From: Azospirillaceae bacterium
GTDB taxonomy: Bacteria > Pseudomonadota > Alphaproteobacteria > Azospirillales > Azospirillaceae
Length of the DNA: 64,000 bases
Reading direction: 5' to 3'
Assembly (NCBI GenBank): GCA_031291675.1
Contig: JARLIO010000011.1
Coordinates: 1-64,000, forward strand
Position 1 is the first letter of the stretch, and the number at the start of each line of letters is the position of its first letter. The translations under genes were made by a program, and so were the position numbers. Shown here piece by piece: positions 8,502 to 17,698 of the stretch. The notes below the pieces were generated by a model. It worked only from the letters and a program-made list of their open reading frames with translations, did no database searches and was not told the DNA's origin.

Positions 8502-9314
8502 ATGCCGTTCGCGAGGTTCCGAGGTTCGATAATCCGGCCGACAATCCTGGCCACCCTTGCCATCCTGGCACTGCCCCTTGCCACGCCGCGGCCGGCCGTG
8601 GCCGAGCCGGTGGTGATCCTGGCGGCGGCGACACTGAAGGATGCGCTCGATGCCGTGACCGCCGCGGCGGCTTCGGCGATGCCGGTGCAGACGACGGCGA
8701 TTTATGGATCGAGCCCGGGTCTGGTCAAACAGTTGGAAAACGGCGCCCCCGGCGATCTTTTCTTTTCCGCTGACACCGACTGGATGAACGAAGCGGTCAA
8801 GCGCCAACTGGTTGATCCGGCGACACGGGTCGATGTGCTGTCGAGTTCGCTGGTGCTGGTCGGCCCGGCCCCGCAACCCGCGGCCACGCCGATAACCGCG
8901 AGCTTTCCGCTGAGCATGATGCTGGGCGACGGACGGCTGGCGATGTGCGATCCCATGATGATGCCGGCCGGGCGCTATGGCCGCATCGCCTTGCAGCATC
9001 TCGGTCTCTGGGAGGGTGTCAAGGATCACGTTGCCAATGCCGAGAACATCCGTGTCGCGCTGACCGAGGTCGCCCATCATGAGACGCCACTCGGCGTCGT
9101 TTTCGACACCGATGCCCGGCTCGACAACCGCGTTGCCATCGTCGGCACCTTCCCGGCGGACAGCCACCCGCCGATCCTGTTCCCGCTGGCGGCGGTCAGC
9201 CACGGCCACAATCCGGACACGGCGCGCCTGCTGGCCTTCCTCGTCTCGCCCGCCGCGCGGTCGATATTCGAGTCCTACGGCTATGCCGTGGTGGCGCCGG
9301 CGACGGCGCCGTGA
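8502..9314 (+). CDS. modA: ModA-like molybdate ABC transporter substrate-binding protein
   Basis: 270 aa periplasmic protein. A signal peptide ends at about AVA-EPVV. Family motifs are AAATLKDALDAV, the oxyanion-binding YGSSPGLVKQLENGAPGDLFFSA (key residues in GSS and SA) and a C-terminal VSPAARSIFESYGY. It would bind molybdate or tungstate. No modB or modC permease/ATPase gene follows, so it must use a transporter encoded elsewhere or act in another role. The ATG at 8502 is chosen over an in-frame GTG at 8493 because GGAAAAGGG precedes it by about 8 nt. Confidence 0.85.
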   Translation: MPFARFRGSIIRPTILATLAILALPLATPRPAVAEPVVILAAATLKDALDAVTAAAASAMPVQTTAIYGSSPGLVKQLENGAPGDLFFSADTDWMNEAVKRQLVDPATRVDVLSSSLVLVGPAPQPAATPITASFPLSMMLGDGRLAMCDPMMMPAGRYGRIALQHLGLWEGVKDHVANAENIRVALTEVAHHETPLGVVFDTDARLDNRVAIVGTFPADSHPPILFPLAAVSHGHNPDTARLLAFLVSPAARSIFESYGYAVVAPATAP

Positions 9315-9409
9315 CCGGGTTCCGACTGGGGCGGATGTGAGGCCGACAAGGTTGCGGAGCGTCGGCATTTAGACGATGCTGCGCGCCCCAACCTTTGAGA
9401 GCCGAAGCG

Positions 9410-10003
9410 ATGGTCAGAAACGTCGATCCGAATCCGGGAACCGCCCTACACGTCCGCCCCTTCGATGCCGCGGACGTGGCGCTGCTGGTCTCGTGGTTCA
9501 CCCGGGAAATCGAGATTGTCCTGTGGAGCGGGGAGGCCTTCCACTGGCCCCTTGACGCGCCCCAAATGGCAAAAATGATCGAGGAGAGCCAGGGAAATCC
9601 CCCGGGACGTACGCTTTGGGCCGTCACCACCGATGACGGGACGATGGTCGGGCATTTCCAATTGGTCCATGACGACCGCCGCCGCACAGACCGGTTGTGC
9701 CGGGTCGTCTTGTCGCCGACGGTTCGAGGGCGCGGCCTCGGCGCGGTCCTGGTCCGTCTCGCCGCTCGGACCGCATTCAACAGTGAGTCCGCGCCCGACC
9801 GTCTCGAACTGTATGTCTACGACCACAATGCCGTGGCTCGTGCCGCCTATCGCCGGGCGGGCTTCGTCGAGGAGGGTCTGCTGCGGCAGAACCTGGCGGT
9901 GATCCCGGGCGACGGCAACCCGACGCGGATCTCGAGCATGATCGTCATGGCGTTGCTGCGCCCGGAATGGCAGGCCCTGCAGCCGGCGACGCCCCGCGTC
10001 TAG
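9410..10003 (+). CDS. GNAT family N-acetyltransferase (RimJ/RimL type)
   Basis: 197 aa. The acetyl-CoA pyrophosphate-binding motif is RGRGLGAVLV, followed by ELYVYDHNAVARAAYRRAGF, typical of RimJ/RimL-like acetyltransferases that modify protein N-termini or small molecules. The ATG at 9410 is preferred to a TTG at 9395 because GAGAG sits about 9 nt before it. It stands alone between modA and the convergent efflux operon, and its substrate cannot be predicted. Confidence 0.85.
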   Translation: MVRNVDPNPGTALHVRPFDAADVALLVSWFTREIEIVLWSGEAFHWPLDAPQMAKMIEESQGNPPGRTLWAVTTDDGTMVGHFQLVHDDRRRTDRLCRVVLSPTVRGRGLGAVLVRLAARTAFNSESAPDRLELYVYDHNAVARAAYRRAGFVEEGLLRQNLAVIPGDGNPTRISSMIVMALLRPEWQALQPATPRV

Positions 10004-10037
10004 ACCTGCGCCGCCAACCCCACCGGGAGGCCCGCCC

Positions 10038-11594
10038 TCAATGTGCCCCTCCGGCATCAACGGGCGCCCCGCCCCGTCGCGCCGGATGGGCCAGCCAGAT
10101 CAACCCGATCAGGGTGAGGAACAGGACACCCGACAGCCAGAACAGGTCGGTCGCCGACAGGATGAAGGATTGCCGGGTGACCTCGGCGTCGATCAGGCCA
10201 TAGGCCTGCTGCGCCGTGAAACCCAGATCCTGGGCGCCGCCGGCCGCCATCGCGGTCGGTGCGGAGAACGCGGTGACGCTTTCGGTCAAGTAGGCATGGT
10301 GGCGGGTTGCCCCGTCCTCCCACAACGTGGTCCAGACCGACGCCGCGAAGGATCCGGCCATGATCCGCATGAAATTGTAGAGGCCGGAGGCCGCAGGAAT
10401 GCGCGATGGCGGCAGCCCCGACAGGATGATCGCCGTCAGCGGAATGAAAAATGTCGCCATCGCGATGCCCTGGACCAGATGGGTCACCGCGATGTCGCCG
10501 GGGGTGATGTCGGGACTGAAGCCGGAGCGCCAAAAACCACACAAGGCGAACACCAGGAAGGCCACCGTCGCCAGCACGCGCGGGTCGATACGGCCCATGG
10601 CCCGGCCCACCAGCGGCGACAGGATGATCGCAAAAATGCCGACCGGCGCCGTAACCAGCCCGGCCCAGGTCGCGGTGTAGCCCATGATCCGCTGCAACCA
10701 CATCGGAATCAGCACGGTGTTGCCGAAAAACGCCGCGTAGCCGAGCGTGATCGCAATCGCCCCCGCGGTGAAATTCCGGCCCTTGAACAGGCTCAGATCG
10801 ACGATCGGGTGCGCATCGGTCAATTCCCAGATCACGAAAAAGGTGAAGCCGATAATCGCGACGATCGCCAGCACCACGATCAGGGACGAATTGAACCAGT
10901 CCAGCTCCTGGCCCTTGTCGAGCAGGATCTGTGTTGCACCGACCCAGATGACCAGCAGGCCGAGCCCGACAACGTCGATCGGTGCCAGGCGCACCGCGGT
11001 CTCGCGTCCCCGCAGCGTCATATAGCAGATCCACGCCGCCACCAACCCCACCGGTATGTTGATGTAGAAGATCCAGGGCCAGGAATAGTTGTCGGTGAAC
11101 CAGCCGCCCAGGATCGGCCCCATCACCGGGGCGACCACCGTCGTCATCGCCCACAGGGCGATCGCCATTCCGGCCTTGGACCGGGGATAGCACTGGAGCA
11201 GCAGCGCCTGGGACAAGGGGATCATCGGCCCGGCGACCAGCCCCTGAAGGCAGCGGAACAGCAGCAGCATTTCCAGGCTGGTGGCCGCACCGCACAGGAA
11301 CGACGCCAGGACGAACAGCAGCACCGAGCTCAGGAACAGACGCAACTGCCCGACCCGCTGGACCAGCCAGCCGGTCAGCGGCACGGCAATCGCGTTGGCA
11401 ACGCCGAACGAGGTGATGACCCAGGTTCCCTGGCTGGCGCTGACCCCGAGGTCACCGGCGATCGTGGTCAGGGCAACATTGGCGATCGTGGTGTCGAGCA
11501 CGTTCATGAACGTCGCCAGAGACAGGGCCACCGTCGCGAGAACCAGGCGGCTGCCGTGCAGCGGGGGAAACGGATCCTGGGCAGTTTGGGCCAT
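10038..11594 (-). CDS. DHA2 family multidrug efflux MFS transporter (EmrB-like)
   Basis: 518 aa with about fourteen membrane segments, as in the EmrB/QacA (DHA2) family. Motifs include the antiport segment LDTTIANVAL in helix 1, WVITSFGVANAIAVPLTGWL and GPILGGWFTDNYSWPWIFYINIPVG (GP and W residues). It exports hydrophobic drugs by proton antiport together with the adaptor encoded 48 bp upstream and the outer-membrane factor before that. It is last in the MarR-controlled operon. Confidence 0.93.
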   Translation of the reverse strand: MAQTAQDPFPPLHGSRLVLATVALSLATFMNVLDTTIANVALTTIAGDLGVSASQGTWVITSFGVANAIAVPLTGWLVQRVGQLRLFLSSVLLFVLASFLCGAATSLEMLLLFRCLQGLVAGPMIPLSQALLLQCYPRSKAGMAIALWAMTTVVAPVMGPILGGWFTDNYSWPWIFYINIPVGLVAAWICYMTLRGRETAVRLAPIDVVGLGLLVIWVGATQILLDKGQELDWFNSSLIVVLAIVAIIGFTFFVIWELTDAHPIVDLSLFKGRNFTAGAIAITLGYAAFFGNTVLIPMWLQRIMGYTATWAGLVTAPVGIFAIILSPLVGRAMGRIDPRVLATVAFLVFALCGFWRSGFSPDITPGDIAVTHLVQGIAMATFFIPLTAIILSGLPPSRIPAASGLYNFMRIMAGSFAASVWTTLWEDGATRHHAYLTESVTAFSAPTAMAAGGAQDLGFTAQQAYGLIDAEVTRQSFILSATDLFWLSGVLFLTLIGLIWLAHPARRGGAPVDAGGAH

Positions 11595-11642
11595 CAGCCT
11601 TCTCCGGGTGCCAAATTGAGGCGATTTTCTGGCAGGCTGTGT

Positions 11643-12863
11643 TCAGGGACCAACCGCGCCGGTCGGGGCCTTCGCCGCGGCGCTGCCCTCGCTCGCGGCG
11701 ATCAGTCGGCGGATCAGATCGTCGGCATCCTTGTCCAGGTCGCTGAACACGCCGGTCTCGGCAACATTGTCGCGCTGACGTCCGACGGAAAGCTGAGGCC
11801 CGCTCTGATCGCGGATGTTGACGTCGATCTGCATCGACAGGCCGATGCGCAGCGGATGGGCCGCCAGTTCGGCGGGATCAAGGCCGATCCGCACCGGAAC
11901 GCGCTGAACCACCTTGATCCAGTTGCCCGTGGCATTCTGTGCCGGCAGCAGCGAGAACGCCGCCCCGGTGCCGGCCGCCAGCCCGACCACGGTGCCGTGA
12001 TAGGGCACGCCGGTGCCATAGACGTCGGCGGTGACCGTTGCCCGCTGGCCGATGCGCATCTGCTGCAATTGCGCCTCCTTGAAATTGGCGTCGATCCAGA
12101 CTTCATCGAGCGGCACGATCGCCATCAAGGGGGTTCCCGGCGTCGTCCGTTGACCGACCTGGGCGGTCCGGCGCGCGATCTGACCCGCGATCGGGGCCAG
12201 AACCTTGGTGCGGCGCCAGGCGACAAAGGCCTCCCGGACCCGCTCCGCGGCGTCCTGGACCCGGGGATGAGCGGCGATCGTGGTGTTGTCGATCAGGACG
12301 TGATTGGCTTCGAGCTGCTTTCGCGCGGCGTCCCGCTGTGCCGTCGCCTGCTCGACCGCATCACGGGCGTGTTTCAGTTCCTCCCCCGACACCGCGCCGG
12401 TATTGACCAGGCGCTGGCGGCGCGCCAGGTCCTGCTGCAGCCGGGCGAGATTGGTGTCCTGCAACGCGACGCCGGCGGCCAGGGCGCCGTCATTGGCGAT
12501 CAGGGCGCGAATCTCGCGTACCGTCTGGGCCAGGGCATCCTTGGCCCGGTCGAGCGCCAGTCTGGTGTCGGTATCATCGATATCGATCAGCAATTGCCCG
12601 GCACGGACATAATCGGTGTCGTCGGCGTGAACGCCGGTCACGGTGCCGGCGATCTGGGGCGTGACCTGGACAACATTGCCCGACACATAGGCATCGTCGG
12701 TCGTGACCGAAAAGCGCGCGACGGTCTGCCAGTGATAGCCATACAAGGCCCCTATGGCGACGAAGATCAGGGTTGCAACCGCCAGCAGCAATTTTCGCCG
12801 CGTGCCGGTACGGGCCGTGTTCGGGACGAAAGGAACGGAGGCGGACGGAGCGGAATCGGGCAT
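11643..12863 (-). CDS. HlyD/EmrA family periplasmic adaptor
   Basis: 406 aa membrane fusion protein. A single N-terminal helix (KLLLAVATLIFVAIGALYGY) is followed by a biotinyl-lipoyl half-motif (TTDDAYVSGNVVQVTPQIAG), a long alpha-helical hairpin (about residues 90-190), the second lipoyl half (VLAPIAGQIARRTAQVGQ) and a beta-barrel. It links the EmrB-like pump to the outer-membrane channel. The ATG at 12863 has CAGGAGA upstream; an in-frame ATG at 12902 lacks a comparable site. Confidence 0.92.
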   Translation of the reverse strand: MPDSAPSASVPFVPNTARTGTRRKLLLAVATLIFVAIGALYGYHWQTVARFSVTTDDAYVSGNVVQVTPQIAGTVTGVHADDTDYVRAGQLLIDIDDTDTRLALDRAKDALAQTVREIRALIANDGALAAGVALQDTNLARLQQDLARRQRLVNTGAVSGEELKHARDAVEQATAQRDAARKQLEANHVLIDNTTIAAHPRVQDAAERVREAFVAWRRTKVLAPIAGQIARRTAQVGQRTTPGTPLMAIVPLDEVWIDANFKEAQLQQMRIGQRATVTADVYGTGVPYHGTVVGLAAGTGAAFSLLPAQNATGNWIKVVQRVPVRIGLDPAELAAHPLRIGLSMQIDVNIRDQSGPQLSVGRQRDNVAETGVFSDLDKDADDLIRRLIAASEGSAAAKAPTGAVGP

Positions 12864-12925
12864 CGGGGTCTCCTGGCAGGCGCACGTCCTGGAGAAAAGC
12901 AAGGGAAAGAGACGAAACTGTTCGG

Positions 12926-14413
12926 TCAGGACCGCGTTTGATCCGCCGGGGGTTGGTTCGGAACGGGCGGATCACCGGGCTGGTAACCACCACCAAGCGC
13001 ATGAACCAGCGCGACCGCGATCACCAATTGCCGGTTCTGCGCCCGGGCTTCATTGCGCCGCTCGGCGGTCAGCTCGCCCTCGGCCGACAGCACGGTCAGA
13101 TAATTGCTGAGACCTTCGCGGAACCGCAGAATCGCGAGGCGATCGGCATCCCGCAGATGGGCGACGGCGACATGTTCCTGGGTCAGCGCCGATTCGTTGG
13201 CGTGCCACGAGGTCAACTGGCCAACGACATCCTGGAGCGCCGCGATGATCGTGCCATTGTAAGTTTCGACCGCAATGTCGAAATCGGCATCGGCCATCGC
13301 CAGATTGGCGCGCAACCGGCCGGCATCAAACACCGGCAGGGTGATCGCCGGGCCGATCGTGGCCAGGGTGCTGCTGGCCATGAAGAACTTGTCGATGCCG
13401 ACCGATTGCAGGCCCAGCGAGGCCGACAGATTAATGTTCGGATAGAAGGTCGCTTTGGTGGCGTCGATCGTCCGGACCGCGGCCTCGATCCGCCAGCGCT
13501 GGGCGACAATGTCGGGACGCCGGCCGATCAATTCCGCCGGCAGCGTGGCCGGCAAGGCGAGGTCATGGGCAACCAGCAGACGTGGGCGCCCGATCGTCGC
13601 GCCGCGATCCGGCCCGGCACCGACCAGGACGGCCAACTGTTGCTGCAGCAGGGCAACACGCTCCTCACTGGCGCTGATTTCGGCCTCGGTCGCCGCGATC
13701 GCGGCGGCGGCCTGTTGAACTTCGACCTCGGTCACCAGTCCGGCGCGCAGCAACCCGTCCGACAGCGCCTTGATTTCATGCTTCTGGCGCAACAGGTCGC
13801 GACTGATCTCCAGTTGATCCCATTCGCCGGCGAGCCGGACATAGGCCTGGGCGATCGCCGTCGTCAGGTCCAGCCGCGCGGTTTGCCGGTCGACCTCGCT
13901 GGCGCGCAGCGCCCCCAAGGCCGCGCGGAACTCGGCCTCCTTGCCACCCCACAGATCGAGGGTATAGCTGCCATCGAGTGCAATCTGATTGTTGGTCCGG
14001 ACATTGCCGGCGAAAGGCGCCGGAAACAGGCCGTTTTCGTTGAAGCGTTCCAGGCTTGGTGCGGCGCCGGCACGAAGCGCGGGAAACAGTGCCGCCTGGG
14101 CCTGCCCCGTCGCCGCCGCGGCCCGGCGGATCCGGGCGTCGGCGACCCGCAAGCTCGGGCTGCCCGACAATCCCTCGGCGATCAGCGCGTCGAGCTGCGG
14201 GTCCTGATAGTCATGCCACCAGTCCAGCGTCGGCCAGGGCGCGGTCTTCGCGACACCCACCGTGGTTGCCGCAATCTGAAGCCGGTTGGCATCGGCCATG
14301 GTGGCGTCGCTGTGAAGCCCGTCCGGACGAACGCAGGCGCCCAGCAGCAACGTGGACAGCGACAGGGCGGCGAAAACGATCCCGGGGCGCAACGCCCGGA
14401 TCGGCGGGGTCAT
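12926..14413 (-). CDS. NodT-family outer membrane factor lipoprotein (TolC-like)
   Basis: 495 aa. A lipoprotein signal peptide ends at the lipobox LLGAC, giving an acylated Cys. Two OEP repeats follow, the helical-barrel architecture of OprM/NodT channels, with DLWGGKEAEFRAALGA in the first repeat and FYPNINLSASLGL in the second. It forms the exit duct for the EmrAB-type pump encoded downstream in the same operon. AAAGGAAG lies 6 nt before the ATG, and a MarR-type palindrome sits just upstream. Confidence 0.93.
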   Translation of the reverse strand: MTPPIRALRPGIVFAALSLSTLLLGACVRPDGLHSDATMADANRLQIAATTVGVAKTAPWPTLDWWHDYQDPQLDALIAEGLSGSPSLRVADARIRRAAAATGQAQAALFPALRAGAAPSLERFNENGLFPAPFAGNVRTNNQIALDGSYTLDLWGGKEAEFRAALGALRASEVDRQTARLDLTTAIAQAYVRLAGEWDQLEISRDLLRQKHEIKALSDGLLRAGLVTEVEVQQAAAAIAATEAEISASEERVALLQQQLAVLVGAGPDRGATIGRPRLLVAHDLALPATLPAELIGRRPDIVAQRWRIEAAVRTIDATKATFYPNINLSASLGLQSVGIDKFFMASSTLATIGPAITLPVFDAGRLRANLAMADADFDIAVETYNGTIIAALQDVVGQLTSWHANESALTQEHVAVAHLRDADRLAILRFREGLSNYLTVLSAEGELTAERRNEARAQNRQLVIAVALVHALGGGYQPGDPPVPNQPPADQTRS

Positions 14414-14449
14414 CGACCGCTTCCTTTCGAAGAAAGGCCGTGGCCGCTA

Positions 14450-14461
14450 CTGCCTAGGCAG
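14450..14461 (-). promoter_or_regulatory. MarR-type operator before the outer membrane factor gene
   Basis: Perfect 12-bp palindrome CTGCCTAGGCAG between marR and the NodT-family gene. It matches, with one change, the palindrome in the marR promoter, so the same regulator probably controls an internal promoter here. Confidence 0.72.
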
Positions 14462-14483
14462 CAAACCAGGCAAAAAAATGCGG

Positions 14484-14957
14484 TCATCGATCGACCTCGT
14501 TGGCGAGCATACGGTCCAGAAAACCCATCAATTGGGCGACCTCGTCGTGAGTGAAACCCCGGAGCAGACGATTTTGCACGTCCACAGCGACCGGCGCGAG
14601 TTTGGGATAGAGCGCCCACCCCGATTCCGTCAGTTTCAGCTTGACAATGCGCCGGTCCTCGACACAGCGGTCCCGGCGGATCAGATTGCGTTTCTCCAGC
14701 CGATCCAGCATTCGGGTCATCGATCCGCTGTCGTGTCCCAACAAACGGCATAACTCCGCCGCACTGGCGCCGACGCCACTGCCGATCCGGATCAGAACAA
14801 TCCATTGCGGGCCGGTGATCCCCAGCACCGACGCCCGCCGATCGATCGCGTGGTTCAGTTGCGCGGCGACATCGATCATGTGACGCCCGACATTGCGGAC
14901 CGGCCTGTAGCTGGTTTCGTCGTAGATCGGGGGTAGGGTGACGGGCTCGGTGTTCAT
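14484..14957 (-). CDS. MarR family transcriptional regulator of the efflux operon
   Basis: 157 aa winged-helix regulator. The HTH covers SAAELCRLLGHDSGSMTRML, followed by the wing RRDRCVEDRRIVKLKLTESG with the DxR motif diagnostic of MarR proteins. Ligand binding normally releases it from DNA. It is the first gene of the operon encoding a NodT-type channel, HlyD adaptor and EmrB pump. The near-identical palindromes before marR and before the channel gene point to repression of itself and the pump. The start at 14957 fits the family; an ATG two codons upstream is equally possible. Confidence 0.92.
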   Translation of the reverse strand: MNTEPVTLPPIYDETSYRPVRNVGRHMIDVAAQLNHAIDRRASVLGITGPQWIVLIRIGSGVGASAAELCRLLGHDSGSMTRMLDRLEKRNLIRRDRCVEDRRIVKLKLTESGWALYPKLAPVAVDVQNRLLRGFTHDEVAQLMGFLDRMLANEVDR

Positions 14958-14983
14958 GCACATCTCAGCGAGGGACAAAATAA

Positions 14984-15023
14984 CTGCCTGGGCAGATATT
15001 GTCGCAGGCAGCGATATTGTCAA
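14984..15023 (-). promoter_or_regulatory. marR promoter with overlapping palindromic operator
   Basis: On the minus strand a perfect -35 TTGACA (15023-15018) is followed after 17 nt by AATATC (15000-14995). The operator palindrome CTGCCTGGGCAG (14984-14995) abuts the -10 and covers the expected start site. A further CAGGCAG (15005-15011) lies in the spacer. This is an arrangement for steric autorepression. Confidence 0.7.
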
Positions 15024-15046
15024 GCGCCGTCTGCGGCGCGGTCGCG

Positions 15047-15059
15047 TCTCAGTTTGAAT
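15047..15059 (+). repeat. Left 13-bp arm of inverted repeat around the ABC-3C operon
   Basis: TCTCAGTTTGAAT here recurs in inverted orientation at 19239-19251. The about 30 bp before it also resemble, with gaps, the 3' end of the LysR gene beside the right arm. Confidence 0.6.
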
Positions 15060-15269
15060 GCGCCTCCCGACCCCGGTGGGCCGCCAGACCGCCGGTGGTG
15101 GGGGAATCCCAGAAGGGGACAATCGGAACTGCGCCCCGATGACGGCTCCGCGCCCATTGCTGCCGTTCGAAGGGCAGAATCTGCGCCCCAAAACCGGCCG
15201 TTCAGCTTCGTCAGACAGGGTTGTGGAACAGTGTCCTCCACGGTGGCGAAAAGCGGGTTACCAGCGGAG

Positions 15270-17213
15270 TCAATCCGCGAGCTCTGGCCAATCTTCCGGT
15301 ACCAGCGCGGGTGGCTTGGTCCAAGGGCGTTCTACTAACGCCTCCTGGAACCACGGATTGCGCAGATTAGCATGCTCGGTGACGATGATCTGGAAACCAG
15401 GCGCGTCTTCACGCGCGAATTTATTGAGCAGCTCAAACAGCCGTCGCACCGCTTCGAGATCGGCATCTTGTTCGGTCTTTTCGATCGAGCCGCCGGCCGC
15501 CTCATACGAAGCTTCTGACGGAAAATAGACTTGAGTTGGCTGATCGATTAGCAGGAAGCGTGGGAGATGCTGGTTCTGGCTCACCGCGAAGCGGTGGAGC
15601 GCCAGCAATGCCGCCAAATGATAGGCGAGATGATTCTCGCCACCACCAGTCCTCTGCATGAAGATCGGTCGGCCTGGCCGGTCAAGTGCGACCGTCAGGT
15701 TGTGCAGATCGAGGCGCGCCGGATATTGGCTGAACTCGGCACCGAGCGCCACGATGTAGCCTGACATATGCATCGAAATATTGTTCAACGTCGAGGCGAG
15801 CCGGGCGCCCGAATCGTCGGCGCCAATGCGCTGTTCGAGATCGGCCACCCGTGCCTTCAAGCGGCGCTGCTCCTGTTCGAGCCGCGCAAACTCGGTATCG
15901 GGTAGCAGACCTTCGAGGAACAGGCTGATCCGGCCGACGACGCGCGAAGCGGCATTGTTGCGATTGGCCAACTGTACTAACACTTCACTCGCCGCTATAG
16001 CGCTCGACAGTTCAAGCTCCTTGGTCCGGATCTGGTCGCCGGTTGTCTGAAGGTCGCGCCTCTGCTCGTCCAGGTAAGCATCTAACTGCGGCCGCTCGCC
16101 GACGACTGCGTTCATCTCCCGATCGAGCGACTCCAGATCGGCGAGCAGAAGCTGAGCGATCGGGCTTTCCAGCGCGAGATTCGCCTCCGCGAACGGCCAT
16201 TGCCATTCGCCGGTCGCCTTGTTGACAGGCAAGGCCTTTATCGAGGTCAGCCGGTCATGCTGTTCAACCGCCTCGGTCTGAAAGCCATCGGCGCGCTTTG
16301 CATATTGCTCGGCTGCGTCGAGACGGCGTTGGATGTCGCGACGCTGCTCACGCAGCGTCACAAGATCATTTTCGATACCAGTTAAGCGTCTTCCATCGTC
16401 CTCGGGAACCGGCGTTGGTCTCCAGGTTAACGCTTTCCGCAGCTGGTCGACGATCTTGACGCCCGCCGCAGGGCTAGCTTGGAGGATGCCTACCGCCCGC
16501 GCCTCTGACTGCAGCCCGATCGCGCGTTCCTCCGAGGTGTCGATTGCAGATTTGGCCTCGTCCAACAGCTTGATGTTTAGGCGCAACTCGCGCTGGGCAG
16601 TGCGCAGCCGAGACTCTAGATCGAACCGATCTCGCGACGATACGCCCAGCAAAATGGGCAACGTGTCCTTGATCGTCTGAGGCTGAAATTGCTCGTTCTG
16701 ACGGTAGAAGAGTTGGTCCTTGTTGGCAACGATGGTCTGTTTCTGGAACAGGTAAAAATACGTGTGCTTGATATTGGCGTCGTAGCTCTCCCGGCTATTC
16801 CCTATCGGCACATCGGTGGTGTTTTCCGGAATGCCGAGTTGCCGCGACAGGAGGCTCACTACACCATCATCGTCGTCATTGATCGTGAGGTCGTCGAGGG
16901 CAGGAACCGTGACCTCAGCCCCTCGACGCACCATGGCGAGGCTACAACTACTACGCCCCGATCCCGGGGCGGGCTTGGCGATCAGCACCTCCTCGCCTTC
17001 AAACGCATAGATTACCGCGTACCAGGAGACGCGCTCTTGGATGATGCCTTCGGGAATGTTGAAGGTCGATCGCCCCATGCAATATTCAATTATGTCCGAA
17101 AGCGCCGACTTGCCTGTCGATGAGCGTCCGGTGATTACATTGAGACCGTCATGGAAGAGGAGGTCGCGCCGGCGGCCGTCGTGGCTGTAAATGTGGATCG
17201 ATCTGATCTTCAT
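15270..17213 (-). CDS. ABC-3C system ATPase (DUF3732, SMC-like)
   Basis: 647 aa ABC/SMC-type ATPase. Walker A is GRSSTGKSALSD near residue 30; a long helical coiled-coil insert covers about residues 200-470; the C-terminal part has the signature TGGGENHLAYHLAALLALH and a Walker B FLLIDQPTQVYFP, with Gln after Asp as is common in this family. DUF3732 ATPases are the motor of ABC three-component conflict systems inferred by comparative genomics. The start overlaps the middle-component stop (ATGA), so the three genes are translationally coupled. Confidence 0.9.
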   Translation of the reverse strand: MKIRSIHIYSHDGRRRDLLFHDGLNVITGRSSTGKSALSDIIEYCMGRSTFNIPEGIIQERVSWYAVIYAFEGEEVLIAKPAPGSGRSSCSLAMVRRGAEVTVPALDDLTINDDDDGVVSLLSRQLGIPENTTDVPIGNSRESYDANIKHTYFYLFQKQTIVANKDQLFYRQNEQFQPQTIKDTLPILLGVSSRDRFDLESRLRTAQRELRLNIKLLDEAKSAIDTSEERAIGLQSEARAVGILQASPAAGVKIVDQLRKALTWRPTPVPEDDGRRLTGIENDLVTLREQRRDIQRRLDAAEQYAKRADGFQTEAVEQHDRLTSIKALPVNKATGEWQWPFAEANLALESPIAQLLLADLESLDREMNAVVGERPQLDAYLDEQRRDLQTTGDQIRTKELELSSAIAASEVLVQLANRNNAASRVVGRISLFLEGLLPDTEFARLEQEQRRLKARVADLEQRIGADDSGARLASTLNNISMHMSGYIVALGAEFSQYPARLDLHNLTVALDRPGRPIFMQRTGGGENHLAYHLAALLALHRFAVSQNQHLPRFLLIDQPTQVYFPSEASYEAAGGSIEKTEQDADLEAVRRLFELLNKFAREDAPGFQIIVTEHANLRNPWFQEALVERPWTKPPALVPEDWPELAD

Positions 17214-17698
17214 GGCCGAACGCCCATCGTCATGTAAAGAGTGCTCCGATCACCAACGCTTGCGAATTCCTTGCCAATAAAGCGCGCGACGCGCTGACAA
17301 GAGATCGTTTCGGCGGTGCCAGTGACTGACTTGCGCATGCCGTTCGGCACCGCCTTAAGCCTCCCCTGATCGTTGACCGTGAACAGGCCCATCTGCATCA
17401 GGAAGCCCAGTGCCTCGAACGCGTATGGCAGCAGATCGGTGGTGCGCCGTGCGAAGCCGACGAGCAACTCGGGATGGGTCGCGACGAGCTTCAGCAGATA
17501 GCTGCGATTGCCCGCTTGCAGAATCTCACGCGAGCGCTTGTGAAGGCAGAGGGGCAGCACCAGTAGTACGAGAGAGAAGGGCATGCCGAGTTCGTTCTTC
17601 TCCTCGTAGCCGCATAGCGCGCGCATCAGAATGAGGCCGCAAAAGGCGGGGTTGAAGAGATTACGAATCTCGACTGGTCGTTCGTCCCACCGCTTCAT
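17210..17698 (-). CDS. ABC-3C system middle component
   Basis: 162 aa mostly helical protein matching the small 'three component ABC system middle component' family: the N-terminus RPVEIRNLFNPAFCGLIL is the recognisable segment, followed by a winged-helix-like C-terminal half. It has no catalytic motif and presumably bridges the effector and the ATPase. Both ends overlap neighbours by ATGA, fixing the start at 17698 although the frame is open further upstream. Confidence 0.85.
   Translation of the reverse strand: MKRWDERPVEIRNLFNPAFCGLILMRALCGYEEKNELGMPFSLVLLVLPLCLHKRSREILQAGNRSYLLKLVATHPELLVGFARRTTDLLPYAFEALGFLMQMGLFTVNDQGRLKAVPNGMRKSVTGTAETISCQRVARFIGKEFASVGDRSTLYMTMGVRP

Larger units (their letters stand above)
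14958..15269. other. Intergenic region between marR and the ABC-3C operon
   Basis: 312 bp holding the marR promoter/operator, one arm (15047-15059) of the inverted repeat that brackets the ABC-3C operon, and about 200 bp before the ATPase stop codon with no convincing gene. Codon-like bias is poor in all frames. Confidence 0.5.

Noticed and set aside
9342-9366. GCCGAC/GTCGGC hairpin after modA
   Set aside because: Six-bp stem with a 13-nt loop and no T-run; too weak to call a terminator.
10041-14554. Very long plus-strand open frames (hundreds of codons) opposite the efflux operon
   Set aside because: They lie antisense to the EmrB, HlyD and NodT genes, are rich in Arg/Gln/Asp/Gly without hydrophobic cores, and match no family: shadows of high-GC genes.
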